DNA from: Streptomyces sp. WZ.A104
GTDB taxonomy: Bacteria > Actinomycetota > Actinomycetes > Streptomycetales > Streptomycetaceae
Direction of reading: 5' to 3'
Assembly: GCF_002382885.1 (NCBI RefSeq)
Contig: NZ_NWVL01000001.1
Coordinates: 1-64,000, forward strand
DNA length: 64,000 bases
Shown here: positions 16,840-25,155 of the stretch, piece after piece
Numbering within the stretch: position 1 is the first letter of the stretch
Layout of the letters: every line of letters begins with the position of its first letter
The notes under the pieces: model-generated
Database searches by the model: none
Seen by the model: only the letters and a program-made list of their open reading frames with translations
Told to the model about the DNA's origin: nothing
Made by a program: the position numbers and the translations under genes

Positions 16840-18216
16840 ATGAGCCCGAGCGTGTCCGTGCTCCCCGGCGGGCTGCGCGTGTGCGTCGATGCGGTCCCGC
16901 AGTACGGGCGCGGCCTGGCAGCCGTCGCGCTCACCGTGGCGGCGGGGGGCGACGACGACCCGGCGGGACGCCACGGTACGGCGCATCTCGTCGAGCACCT
17001 GATGTTCCCCCGGTCGGGCCCGGGAGGCGCCGGTGACCTCGCCGGGCAGGGGCACGCCGCGCTGATCGAGGGCGCGGGCGGGGTCTGCAACGCCGAGACC
17101 CACCGCGACCACACGGTCTTCCACACCACCGTCCCCGCCGAGCTGCTGCCCGACGTCCTGGCGTGGGAGGCCCGTCGCCTGCTCGGCTTCGTGCCGACGG
17201 AGGACGTGATCCGCACCGAAACCGCCGTCATCGGGGAGGAGATCCGCGGTGCGGGGGCCGCCGGACGGTACTGGGAATCGGCGCTGGGTGCTCTGTACCC
17301 GGGCAGCCGGGACAGTTTCGGTACGGCGGCCGAGCTCGCGGGCATCACGGCCGGTGAGGCCGAACGCTTCTTCCGGGCGCACTACACGGCACCCCGGATG
17401 GTGTTGTCGGTCGTCGGGGACGTGGACCCCGCGCGCGTCACGGCGGCGGTGCACGAGGTGTTCGACGGGGTGGGTGCACCGGGTGCGCAGGGTGCGCAGG
17501 GCTTGCTGGAGGCGCCGGGAACACCGGGAGTACCGGATGTGTCAGGCGCGCTGGGGGCGCAGGGAGTGGCTGGAGTTTCGGGTGCGTTGGGGGAGACCAG
17601 GGCGTCGGGTCCTGTTCCCGCTTCCCGCCAGGAGATCCGTACCGCCTCACTGTCCGCCGCCGGCCCCGGCGTCGCGGTCGGTCACCGGCTCCCCGACCTG
17701 GTGACCGACCGCCCCGCGTACCTCGCCCAGGCGGTTCTCGCCCAGGTGCTCGGCCGGTCCCGGCTGCCCGCGCTGGCCCGGTCGGCCCGGGACGGGCACC
17801 GACTCACCTCCGCCACCGTCACCTGCGGGTACCACGGCCAGTGGCTCGCCTCCGCCGCGCCCGACCTGACCCTCGCCGTGCTCGGCCGGGCGGCCGGGAC
17901 CGGGGTCGACGCCGCCATGGACGTCTGGCGGTCCGTACTGCGGTCCGTGGCCGACCGGCCCCTCTCCGAGACCGAGCACCGGCGTGCGGTGAACTCGCTG
18001 CTCGTCGCCTGGCACCGGCAGGCCGACTCGCTCCCCACCCGCGCGGTCGCCCTCGGCCGTGACGCCCTGCTCCTGCCGGGCTCGGCGGGTCCCGACGCGC
18101 TGCCCGCCGAGCTGCGCCGCACGACCCCCGCCGAGGTGTCGGCGGCGGCCCGTGCCCTGCTCGAAGGGCCCACCACCGTGACCGAACTCGTCCCGCAGGA
18201 AGGCATAGCCGGATGA
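16840..18216 (+). CDS. M16 metallopeptidase, catalytic subunit (leader removal, LxmP1-like)
   Basis: A 458-residue M16 (pitrilysin/MPP) protease. The zinc site HLVEH is at 49-53 and the third ligand Glu128 (RTETAVIGEE) lies about 75 residues later, as in the HxxEH-x74-E family rule. ALGALYPGSRDSFGT and MVLSVVGDVDP are typical of the N-terminal half. A Gly/Ala/Pro collagen-like linker (about residues 210-265, with GAQGAQG) separates it from a C-terminal M16 half. With the inactive partner downstream it forms the usual two-chain enzyme. The likely cut is before Phe34 of the precursor. The start is two bases after the methyltransferase stop. Confidence 0.87.
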   Translation: MSPSVSVLPGGLRVCVDAVPQYGRGLAAVALTVAAGGDDDPAGRHGTAHLVEHLMFPRSGPGGAGDLAGQGHAALIEGAGGVCNAETHRDHTVFHTTVPAELLPDVLAWEARRLLGFVPTEDVIRTETAVIGEEIRGAGAAGRYWESALGALYPGSRDSFGTAAELAGITAGEAERFFRAHYTAPRMVLSVVGDVDPARVTAAVHEVFDGVGAPGAQGAQGLLEAPGTPGVPDVSGALGAQGVAGVSGALGETRASGPVPASRQEIRTASLSAAGPGVAVGHRLPDLVTDRPAYLAQAVLAQVLGRSRLPALARSARDGHRLTSATVTCGYHGQWLASAAPDLTLAVLGRAAGTGVDAAMDVWRSVLRSVADRPLSETEHRRAVNSLLVAWHRQADSLPTRAVALGRDALLLPGSAGPDALPAELRRTTPAEVSAAARALLEGPTTVTELVPQEGIAG

Positions 18217-19751
18217 CCCGGGCCAGCACCGCCACCGTTTCGCCCACCGTCTTGCCCACGGCCCTGTCCCCAGCCTCGCCCACCGTTCCGCCCACCGCTC
18301 TGTCCACCGTGCTGCCCACCGGGCTGCGGGTCCTCGCGGCACACGCCCCCGGTGCCCCGCTCGCGGAACTCCGCCTCGTCATCCCGTACGCGCGCACCGA
18401 ACCGGGTCTCGCCGGCGCCCAGGAGCTCCTTGCCGCCTGCCTCGGAACGGGCAGCCGGGACCGTACCCGGCAGGAGATCGCCGACCGGGCCGCCGACCTC
18501 GGGGCGGAGTTCAGCACCGTCGTCACCGCTGAGTCCCTGATCCTCTCGGTCAGCGTGCTCGCCCCGGGCCTGCCCGGTGCGCTGGACCTGCTGGCCGAAC
18601 TGCTGCTGCGCCCGAGGTACGAGGAGGGCGAAGTGGCCCTGGCCCAGCGCCGGGCGGCCGCCGCGCCACGTGCCCCCGCGCCCCGGGTCCGGCTGCGCCG
18701 CGCCGCGCTCGCGCACGGGTTCGGTCCGCACCCGCTGTCCTCGGAGTCCGGGGGTACGGCACCGCTCCTGGACGTCGTCTCCCTGCTTCCCGACGACCTC
18801 TTGGCTCTCCACGCGCGCGCCGTCGTGCCGGACGGGTCGTCGCTGGTCGTCCTGGCGGGCGAGGAGCCGGACGCCGTACTGCGCATGGCCGACGAGCGGC
18901 TCGCGCCCTGGTCGGGCGGCCCGTCGGGGCTCGTGCTGCCGCCGTTCGCGCACCTGGTTCCGCGACCGGGCCGGGTGTCGCTCACGGAGACGGAGACGGA
19001 GAAGGGGAGGTGGACGGGGACGAGGAGCGGGGCCGACGGGGGAGGCCGTGGCGACGACACCGCCGGGGAACAGGCCCTCGTCCTGACCGTCGGGCCCGCC
19101 GTCCCCACCGCCGATCCGCTCCACGCACCCTTCCACCTCGCCCAGTTGCTGCTGGGCGGCTACGCATCCGCCCGGCTCGCCCGGCAGGTGCGCGACCGGC
19201 ACGGCCTCGCGTACGCCGTCTCCGCCCGCCTCCGCGAGAACGGGGCGGGCAGCTGGCTGGAGATCGAGTGCGCGGGAGCGCCGGGCGGCGCGGGCAGGCT
19301 CGCCGACGAGGTCACCCGATGCCTCCGGGAACTCGCCGAGGAGGGCCCGTCCCGGACAGAGGTGGATCGCGCCCGCGCCTACGCGACCGGCTTCACCCGC
19401 TTCGCCCTGGCGACCCGGGCGGAGGAGGCGAGTGCGCTGGCGGGGTTCGCCGCGGCGGGTCTGGAGCCGGACTGGCTGGAGGGCTACCGGGCCCGTGTCG
19501 CCGCCGTCACGCCCGAGCAGGTGGCGGAGGCGGCCGCGCGCCACCTGGCTCCGGACCGGGCCGTCGTGGCGACGCACGAGCCGGGCCCCGAGGGCGCGCC
19601 GACCGTCGACCACGAACCGAGCGCCTTTGCCCCCGCCTCTACTCCTGCCCCTCCCTCTGCCCCTGCCCACGCCTCTTGCACCGCCCCTGCTGCCCAGCTC
19701 GACCACCCCACCCCGTACGAACTCCGCGACCAGAAGGGTGCCCACCGGTGA
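18213..19751 (+). CDS. M16 peptidase-like partner subunit, no zinc site (LxmP2-like)
   Basis: A 512-residue protein with the M16 fold but no HxxEH: the equivalent region reads EPGLAGAQELLAACLGTGS. The substrate-binding Arg/Tyr segment RQVRDRHGLAYAVSARL is retained. This matches the catalytic/regulatory subunit arrangement of MPP-like pairs. The N-terminus (PTVLPTALSPASPTVPPTAL) and C-terminus (STPAPPSAPAHASCTAP) are low-complexity. ATG 18213 overlaps the stop of the catalytic subunit by four bases, so one-to-one synthesis is likely. Confidence 0.83.
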   Translation: MTRASTATVSPTVLPTALSPASPTVPPTALSTVLPTGLRVLAAHAPGAPLAELRLVIPYARTEPGLAGAQELLAACLGTGSRDRTRQEIADRAADLGAEFSTVVTAESLILSVSVLAPGLPGALDLLAELLLRPRYEEGEVALAQRRAAAAPRAPAPRVRLRRAALAHGFGPHPLSSESGGTAPLLDVVSLLPDDLLALHARAVVPDGSSLVVLAGEEPDAVLRMADERLAPWSGGPSGLVLPPFAHLVPRPGRVSLTETETEKGRWTGTRSGADGGGRGDDTAGEQALVLTVGPAVPTADPLHAPFHLAQLLLGGYASARLARQVRDRHGLAYAVSARLRENGAGSWLEIECAGAPGGAGRLADEVTRCLRELAEEGPSRTEVDRARAYATGFTRFALATRAEEASALAGFAAAGLEPDWLEGYRARVAAVTPEQVAEAAARHLAPDRAVVATHEPGPEGAPTVDHEPSAFAPASTPAPPSAPAHASCTAPAAQLDHPTPYELRDQKGAHR

Positions 19752-20782
19752 ACCCGGCCGTCCTCTACCCGCTCCAGCCCGACCACCCCGAACTCGTCGC
19801 CCCCTTCGCTGCGCTCGTCCAGCGGTCGGGGGCCCGGCGCCTGTGGATGTGCCAGTCCTTCCAGGCCGAGACGCACCAGGCGCTCGCGTATCTGGCGGGT
19901 GCGGGGCACGCGGTGCCGGTCGGGACGAGCGTGACGCTGCTTCCGCTGCGGCATCCGTACGAGGCGGCGCTCCAGGCCCGTTCACTGGCGCTGCTCACCG
20001 GCGAACCGGTCGTCGCGGGATTCGGCATCGGCAACCCGGACTTCGTGGCGGGCCTGACGGGACGCCCGTACGGCAGTCCGAGGACTGCGGTCCGCGACTA
20101 CCTGCGGTCGGTACGCGCGCTGCTGGACGGCGAGCGGGTCGAGTTCAGCGGCCCGTACCACCATCTCGACGGCACGTTGCCGGTCCTCCCGCACGCGCCG
20201 CGGGTCGAGGTGGGCGCGGGCGTGCTGCGGCCCGGGATGGCGCGGACGGCGGGGGAGGCGGCGGACGTCGCCGTCACTTGGATGACGCCGCCCGCCTATG
20301 TGGCGGGGACGCTGCGGCCCGCGCTGGAGGAGGGGGCGGCAGCGGCCGCCCGGCCCCGGCCGCCCCGGATCGCGACGGCCGTCCACGTCGTCGTCGACCG
20401 GCCCGGCCGTGACGTGCGCGGCCTGGCGCTCGCTGCGACCTCCGGGCACCGGGAGGCGCCGCACTACGCGGCGATGCTCCGGGCCGCCGGGCTCGTTCTC
20501 GACCCGCACGACCCGGCGGGCACGGCGGACGCCCTGCTGCGCCACCGGGTGGTCGTGGCGGGCAGCGCGCGGGAGATCGCGGCCGAGCTCGACGCGTACC
20601 GCCGCAGCGGGGTGGACGAGGTGCTGCTCAACCCCACGGGGGTGCTCCTCGGGGAAGGGGTGCACGCGGCCGCGGAGGACGTCGAGGAGATCATCGCCGC
20701 CTGCCGCAGCTTCCTGCCGGACGTCCGGCAACAAGCTGCGTCCGTGGAGCCGCCGGAGCGGCCCGGACAGCTGGTTGGCTGA
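19748..20782 (+). CDS. F420-dependent luciferase-like reductase (Dha to D-Ala, LxmJ-like)
   Basis: A 344-residue LLM-class flavin/F420 oxidoreductase. The TIM-barrel signatures include RRLWMCQSFQAETHQALAYL, VPVGTSVTLLPLRHPYEAALQARSLALLTG and VVAGFGIGNPDFVAGLTGRPY, and the C-terminal AGSAREIAAELDAYRRSGVDEVLLNPTG. In lexapeptide biosynthesis the F420H2-dependent reductase LxmJ reduces a dehydroalanine to D-Ala. This gene occupies the same cluster context, which predicts a D-residue in the product. Start GTG 19748 overlaps the M16 partner stop (GTGA). Confidence 0.84.
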   Translation: MNPAVLYPLQPDHPELVAPFAALVQRSGARRLWMCQSFQAETHQALAYLAGAGHAVPVGTSVTLLPLRHPYEAALQARSLALLTGEPVVAGFGIGNPDFVAGLTGRPYGSPRTAVRDYLRSVRALLDGERVEFSGPYHHLDGTLPVLPHAPRVEVGAGVLRPGMARTAGEAADVAVTWMTPPAYVAGTLRPALEEGAAAAARPRPPRIATAVHVVVDRPGRDVRGLALAATSGHREAPHYAAMLRAAGLVLDPHDPAGTADALLRHRVVVAGSAREIAAELDAYRRSGVDEVLLNPTGVLLGEGVHAAAEDVEEIIAACRSFLPDVRQQAASVEPPERPGQLVG

Positions 20783-20822
20783 AGACACACCGGCAGGTGA
20801 GCGCTGAGCGAATCCGCCGGTT

Positions 20823-20931
20823 GCGGCCGATCAGCGGGATGCGGCCAAGCAGTCTGATGCGGCCGATCAGCGGGATGCGGCCAAGCAGTCTGATGCGGCC
20901 GATCAGCCGGATGCGGCCAAAGCGGTCTGAT
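20823..20931 (+). repeat. Tandem 36-bp repeat (two copies and a degenerate third) before the ABC ATPase
   Basis: Units 20823-20858 and 20859-20894 are identical. 20895-20931 is a diverged copy with one extra base. Each unit is two related 18-bp halves starting GCGGCC and ending in GAT. An open frame runs through them and would add an Arg-Pro-Ile/Ser-rich extension to the ABC ATPase, but I judge the region untranslated. Confidence 0.85.
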
Positions 20932-21006
20932 GCAGTCAGTCAGCGGGACGCAGCGCATCAAACCCGATGTACCGAATTGACCGAACGGCAGGACAGGACA
21001 CAACAC

Positions 21007-21780
21007 GTGCGATCCGTGCGACCAGAGCATCCGCCCCGGGCAGGGGGCAGCGTCGTCTTCTCCGGAGTGAGCAAGCGGTTCGGCGATCACCAGGCCCTCG
21101 ACGACGTGAGTTTCGCGTTGCGGCCGGGCAAGGTCACCGGTCTGCTGGGCCCCAATGGGGCGGGCAAGAGCACGCTGCTGAGGATTCTGCTCGGGCTGGC
21201 CCGCCCCGACTCGGGGGCCGCCGAAGTGCTGGGCGGGGAGCCGCTGTCCGCTCCGGAGCGGGCGCAGCGGGTCGGCGTGGTCATGGACGCGATCGGCTTC
21301 CACCCGCGGGTGACGGTCCGCCGTCAGCTGGAGATCTCGGCCCGCTCGCTGGGGCTGCCGTCCGCGCGCATCGCCGAGGTGATCGGGCAGGTCGGCCTGG
21401 ACGGTGCGGAACGCAAGCGGGTCAAGGCGTGTTCCACCGGTATGCGGCAGCGTCTGGCGCTGGCCGTCGCCCTGCTCCCCGACCCTGAACTCCTGATTCT
21501 GGACGAGCCGTTGAACGGGCTCGACCCGGATGGTATCCGCTGGATGCGCCGGCTGGTCGAGCGCTCCGCCGCTGAGGGGCGGACCGTGCTGATCGCCAGC
21601 CACATGCTTTCCGAGGTCGAGCAGAGCGTCGACGACGTGGTCGTCCTGCGTCGCTCGGTGCTGTTCACCGGTTCGCTCCAGGAGTTGGTGCAGCGCGGCG
21701 GAGGCCGCCTGGAGGACGCCTACTTCGCACTCGTCGAGGGCGCGGACGCCGCGCCGCGTACGGAGGTCACCCGTGCCTGA
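21007..21780 (+). CDS. ABC transporter ATP-binding protein (export/immunity)
   Basis: A product of about 257 residues. The ATPase shows Walker A LLGPNGAGKST, a variant signature (CSTGMRQRLALAVALL), Walker B LLILDEPLNGLDPDG and H-loop LIASHMLSEVE. These are the features of drug/lantibiotic-resistance ABC-2 ATPases. GTG 21007 is chosen because the upstream frame runs through a tandem repeat; GGACAGGAC lies before it. GTG 21016 is also possible. It overlaps the permease gene by eight bases. Together they probably give self-protection or export of the lanthipeptide. Confidence 0.83.
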   Translation: MRSVRPEHPPRAGGSVVFSGVSKRFGDHQALDDVSFALRPGKVTGLLGPNGAGKSTLLRILLGLARPDSGAAEVLGGEPLSAPERAQRVGVVMDAIGFHPRVTVRRQLEISARSLGLPSARIAEVIGQVGLDGAERKRVKACSTGMRQRLALAVALLPDPELLILDEPLNGLDPDGIRWMRRLVERSAAEGRTVLIASHMLSEVEQSVDDVVVLRRSVLFTGSLQELVQRGGGRLEDAYFALVEGADAAPRTEVTRA

Positions 21781-22519
21781 GGTCCTGCGCAACCAGCTTT
21801 CCGCCGAACTTCTCAAACTGCGTTCGGGCCTGGCCCTGCCGACGCTTCTCCTGGTGGCCCTCGCCTTCTGTGCGCTGGGCCAACTCGGCCTGGTGTACGC
21901 GGATTCCGACCCCGCTTCCGCCGGTGCCGAGCTCACCGAGAACATCGTGGGGCTCGGCGCGTCCGCCGCGCTCTTCGCGACGCTGCTCGGGGCCCTGCAT
22001 GTCACCAACGAGTTCAGCTCCGGTGCGATCGGCCGCACCGTCCTGTACGCCCCCGGGCGCTCCTCGGTCGTCGGCGCCAAGCTGCTGACCGCGACGCTGT
22101 CCGGGCTGGTGTTCGGCGTCGCGGCGGTGGTCTGCTCCCTCGCCGTCGGTTACGCGGCCCTCGCGGCCAAGGACGCCGAGCTAACGGTCGATGGTTCCAC
22201 CTGGACGACCGCCGCCGCCGTCCTGACCATCTGCACCCTGGCCGGCCCGTGGGGTGCGGCGATCGGCTTCGTCGTCCGCAACCGGCTCGCCGCGGTCCTC
22301 GGCCTGGTCGTCTGGGGCACGCTCGGTCAGATGCTGGTACTCGGCCAGCTCCCCGAGGTGGGCCGGTTCCTGCCCGAGGGCGCGCAGTTCGCCCTGCTCG
22401 GCGATGCCTCCGCCTACCCGGACGCGCTGGCGGCGCCGTACGGCCTGCTGCTGCTCGTGGGCTGGGCGGCGGCGATGTCCCTCGCGGGCGCCCGCCTCTT
22501 CAACCGCCGCGACGTCTGA
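21773..22519 (+). CDS. ABC-2 type permease (immunity/export)
   Basis: A 248-residue integral membrane protein with about six helices. Examples are LPTLLLVALAFCALGQLGLVY, the N-terminal strand-helix region before it (RNQLSAELLKLRSG), SGLVFGVAAVVCSLAVGYAAL and PYGLLLLVGWAAAMSLAGA. The sequence TNEFSSGAIGRTVLYAPGRS is the cytoplasmic loop typical of ABC-2 permeases. GTG 21773 overlaps the ATPase stop. It is the last gene of the lanthipeptide operon; the next gene is convergent. Confidence 0.83.
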   Translation: MPEVLRNQLSAELLKLRSGLALPTLLLVALAFCALGQLGLVYADSDPASAGAELTENIVGLGASAALFATLLGALHVTNEFSSGAIGRTVLYAPGRSSVVGAKLLTATLSGLVFGVAAVVCSLAVGYAALAAKDAELTVDGSTWTTAAAVLTICTLAGPWGAAIGFVVRNRLAAVLGLVVWGTLGQMLVLGQLPEVGRFLPEGAQFALLGDASAYPDALAAPYGLLLLVGWAAAMSLAGARLFNRRDV

Positions 22520-22539
22520 TCACGGGCCGCCGCCACCCG

Positions 22540-22605
22540 CCGTGCCTGGCCTGCCTCACCCCTGCCGTACCGGGCCTGCCTCGCCAGCCGTGCCTGGCCT
22601 GCCTC
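22540..22605. repeat. Three imperfect 18-bp direct repeats between convergent genes
   Basis: Copies of CCGTGCCTGGCCTGCCTC at 22540-22557 and 22588-22605 are exact; 22565-22582 is a variant (CCGTACCGGGCCTGCCTC). They fill the gap between the ABC permease and the converging regulator gene. No stable hairpin was seen. Confidence 0.75.
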
Positions 22606-22614
22606 CGCGCTGCC

Positions 22615-23601
22615 TCACCCGCCGCCACGGTCCGCCCCGGCGATCCCGGACCGCACGAGGAGGGCGCCGAGGTGGGTGCGGCTGGTGGCGCCGAGGGTCT
22701 GCATGAGCTTGGCGATGTGGGCGCGGCAGGTGCGGACGCTGATGCCCATCTTCCGGGCGACGACGTCGTCCACGTGGCCTTCGGTGAGGAGGCGGGCGAT
22801 GCTGAGCTGGACAGGGGTGACCGGGGCGTCCGGTGCGGCCGTGCGATGGTTCTCGGCCAGCGGGACGGACTGTGCCCACAGCACCTCGTAGACCTGGATG
22901 AGGTAGGAGACCAGGGCGGGATGCCTGATCCGCAGTGCGGTGTTCCGGTCGGCGGAGGCGGGGATGAACGCGACCGTCCGGTCGATGATGATCAGCCGCT
23001 CGACGGTGAGCTCGGTCGTGCGCACCTGAAGGTGCTGGGCCGGTACCCGGGACAGGTAGTCCCGGATGGAGCTGCTGTATCTGGCCGGGTGCTGGTAGAT
23101 GTGGCGGATCCGTGCGCCGCGCTGGATGGCCTTGTGCGCGTTGGCCAGAGCTGCTCGCAGGGTTTCGGCGGGCCGGTTGCTGCCGGGCTGGGCGGTCAGG
23201 ATCTCGTCGGTCGAGGCCGTGGCGGCTTCCTTGATGGATGCCTGGATGGTCGCGAATCCCTCCAGCACCGTGATCGCCAGGTTGGGGTCGTCGTCGGTGA
23301 CGGCGGTCAGCGGCAGGAGTGCCTCGCTCAGCGAAGCCGCGAGGCGCAGACGCTCGTCGATCGCCCGGGATACGGGCTGCAACAGGTGGGCCAAGGCGGC
23401 TGACGGCGGTACGGGGCGCATCCACCCGTCGTCCCACGGGTCGGGGTGCAGCAGAGCCAGATCGATGAGGCAGGGTGCGGCCCTGAGTTCGGCACGTGGC
23501 ACCCGTCCGGCGCGAAGGGCCTCGCGGTACAGGCGTAACCCTGGTCCGCACACCTCGGTGTTCGCGTGCGGGTGGGGTGTTTCACCCTCTTCCAGTGCCA
23601 T
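22615..23601 (-). CDS. LuxR-type regulator, paralogue A
   Basis: A 328-residue regulator. The N-terminal two thirds has CLIDLALLHPDPWDDGWMRPVPPSAALAHLL and a sensor-like region TVERLIIIDRTVAFIPASADRNTALRIRHPALVSYLIQ. The C-terminus is a LuxR-type HTH (VTPVQLSIARLLTEGHVDDVVARKMGISVRTCRAHIAKLM). It shares most of these segments with the next regulator upstream and more weakly with that at 7212. GGGGG lies before ATG 23601. It borders the lanthipeptide cluster and may control it or the DIAW peptide; the ligand is unknown. Confidence 0.78.
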   Translation of the reverse strand: MALEEGETPHPHANTEVCGPGLRLYREALRAGRVPRAELRAAPCLIDLALLHPDPWDDGWMRPVPPSAALAHLLQPVSRAIDERLRLAASLSEALLPLTAVTDDDPNLAITVLEGFATIQASIKEAATASTDEILTAQPGSNRPAETLRAALANAHKAIQRGARIRHIYQHPARYSSSIRDYLSRVPAQHLQVRTTELTVERLIIIDRTVAFIPASADRNTALRIRHPALVSYLIQVYEVLWAQSVPLAENHRTAAPDAPVTPVQLSIARLLTEGHVDDVVARKMGISVRTCRAHIAKLMQTLGATSRTHLGALLVRSGIAGADRGGG

Positions 23602-23776
23602 TTGGTACCCCCCTGCTTTGTGCAGTGCAACAAGTGGACGGTGGTGCCACGGTAGTAGTTGGGGGGATTCTGTACGTGTCGAGGGAGCCGGGAACTCCCT
23701 CGGTGCACCTACGGGCGTGGCTGTGCTCTCCCCCGTTGCGCAGTCACGCCCGGGCCCGAGGCGCGAGGGTCGCGGA

Positions 23777-24760
23777 TCAGGAGTCCGATTCCAGGATTCC
23801 CGACCGGGCGATCAGGTAGCCGAGTTGGGCCCGGCTGGTACTGCCTAGGGCGGCGGAGAGCTTGGCCACGTGGGCGCGACAGGTACGGACATTCATGCCG
23901 AGTCGGCGGGCGATGGAGTCATCGACGTGGCCATCCACCAGGAGTTGTGCGATGGACCGCTGGACACCGCTGATGCCCCGTGGCGTCGGGTCGTACTTGA
24001 CCTCCTCCAGGAGAGGGGCCGCGCGGGTCCAGAGCTGTTCGAAGACTTTAGCCAGATACTCGACGAGTCCGGGGTGGCGTAGCTCCAGAGCCACCTGACG
24101 GTCGTCCTGGGCGGGAATGAAGGCGACCGTACGGTCGAAGATGATCAGGCGCTCGATGAGTTCTTCGAGGGTGCGGATCTCCACGTGCGTATCCGCCATG
24201 CGTTCCGCGTAGGCGAGCGTGCCGGGGCTGTGGCGCACGGTGTGCTGGTACAGCGTGCGGATGCTCACGCCGCGGTCCACCACGGACATGCCCCGCTCCA
24301 GGGCCTCGCTGAGCCGGTCCTCGCTGCGGCCGCCCCCGGGCTGCACGGTCAGCACCTCCGTGCGGCACTCCGCCGTGGCGAGATCCAGGGCGGCGTTGAT
24401 GCGGTTGACGCCTTCCAGCACGGTGATGGCGTGGGTGGTCGGCGGATCCTGGGCGCTGATGGCCATGAAAGGCTCGAAGGATTCGGTCAATTCGACGGAG
24501 TGCCGTCGACGCTCCTGTATCTCGCGTTCTATGGGGTGCAGGCGTTGCGCCAGCGCCGCCGACGGAGGTACGGGCCGGAGCCACTCGGCATCATCGGGGT
24601 CGGGGTGGAGCAGCGCGAACTCCATCAGGCATGGTGCCGGTGCGACTTCCGCGCGCGTGATGCGTCCGGAGCGCAGAGCACTGGCATAGAGGCGACTCCC
24701 CACCTCACAGAGTTCAGTTATCCCGTGAGGATGTGTCGGCTTTGTGTTGCTTGTGGGCAT
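23777..24760 (-). CDS. LuxR-type regulator, paralogue B
   Basis: A 327-residue paralogue of the gene at 22615. It has CLMEFALLHPDPDDAEWLRPVPPSAALAQRL, the central ELIERLIIFDRTVAFIPAQDDRQVALELRHPGLVEYLAK, and the C-terminal HTH DDSIARRLGMNVRTCRAHVAKLSAALGSTSRAQ. ATG 24760 is chosen because GGTGGAG lies just before it; an in-frame ATG at 24787 would add nine residues. It is divergent from the DIAW peptide gene across about 130 bp, an arrangement often seen for a regulator and its target or signal. The linkage is inference. Confidence 0.8.
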   Translation of the reverse strand: MPTSNTKPTHPHGITELCEVGSRLYASALRSGRITRAEVAPAPCLMEFALLHPDPDDAEWLRPVPPSAALAQRLHPIEREIQERRRHSVELTESFEPFMAISAQDPPTTHAITVLEGVNRINAALDLATAECRTEVLTVQPGGGRSEDRLSEALERGMSVVDRGVSIRTLYQHTVRHSPGTLAYAERMADTHVEIRTLEELIERLIIFDRTVAFIPAQDDRQVALELRHPGLVEYLAKVFEQLWTRAAPLLEEVKYDPTPRGISGVQRSIAQLLVDGHVDDSIARRLGMNVRTCRAHVAKLSAALGSTSRAQLGYLIARSGILESDS

Positions 24761-24888
24761 ATCTCCACCCCCCAGGTTCCTGAACATTCAGGAACATGAT
24801 GCATCGACTCAGTGGTGTTCGAGTGCCCAGGTAGGACATCGTCTTAGGTGCGGGGGAGAAGAAACCACAAGTGAGGACGAAGCCGACT

Positions 24889-25155
24889 ATGGATAAGCGA
24901 ACGCTTCGCTCGGCGCTTGCCGCCTCGTTCATCGCAGCTGCGGTCTTCGGCGTGCTGGGCGGCAGCGGAATTGCCTCGGGCACCGAGGCTGCATCCGCGC
25001 CGGGGGACATCGCCTGGGGTACCGAAGCGGCGGCTGCGCCCGGCGACATCGCCTGGGGAGCCGAGGCGGTAGCCGCGCCGAGCGACATCGCCTGGCTGGT
25101 GTCACCCTCCTCGGGTGACATTGCCTGGTCCGCCCCGGCCCGCACGGTCGCATGA
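24889..25155 (+). CDS. Secreted peptide with four DIAW repeats
   Basis: An 88-residue product. A Sec signal peptide (MDKRTLRSALAASFIAAAVF, then GVLGGSG) leads into a short tail with four copies of DIAW at residues 40-43, 53-56, 66-69 and 77-80. Most sit in the unit EAxxAPGDIAWG with a 13-residue period. No enzyme or toxin family is recognised. Repeated short units behind a signal peptide look like a multi-copy peptide precursor or a surface-binding repeat. ATG 24889 follows GAGGAC; GTG 24871 is an alternative. It overlaps the next gene by four bases and is divergent from a LuxR-type regulator. Function unknown. Confidence 0.72.
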   Translation: MDKRTLRSALAASFIAAAVFGVLGGSGIASGTEAASAPGDIAWGTEAAAAPGDIAWGAEAVAAPSDIAWLVSPSSGDIAWSAPARTVA

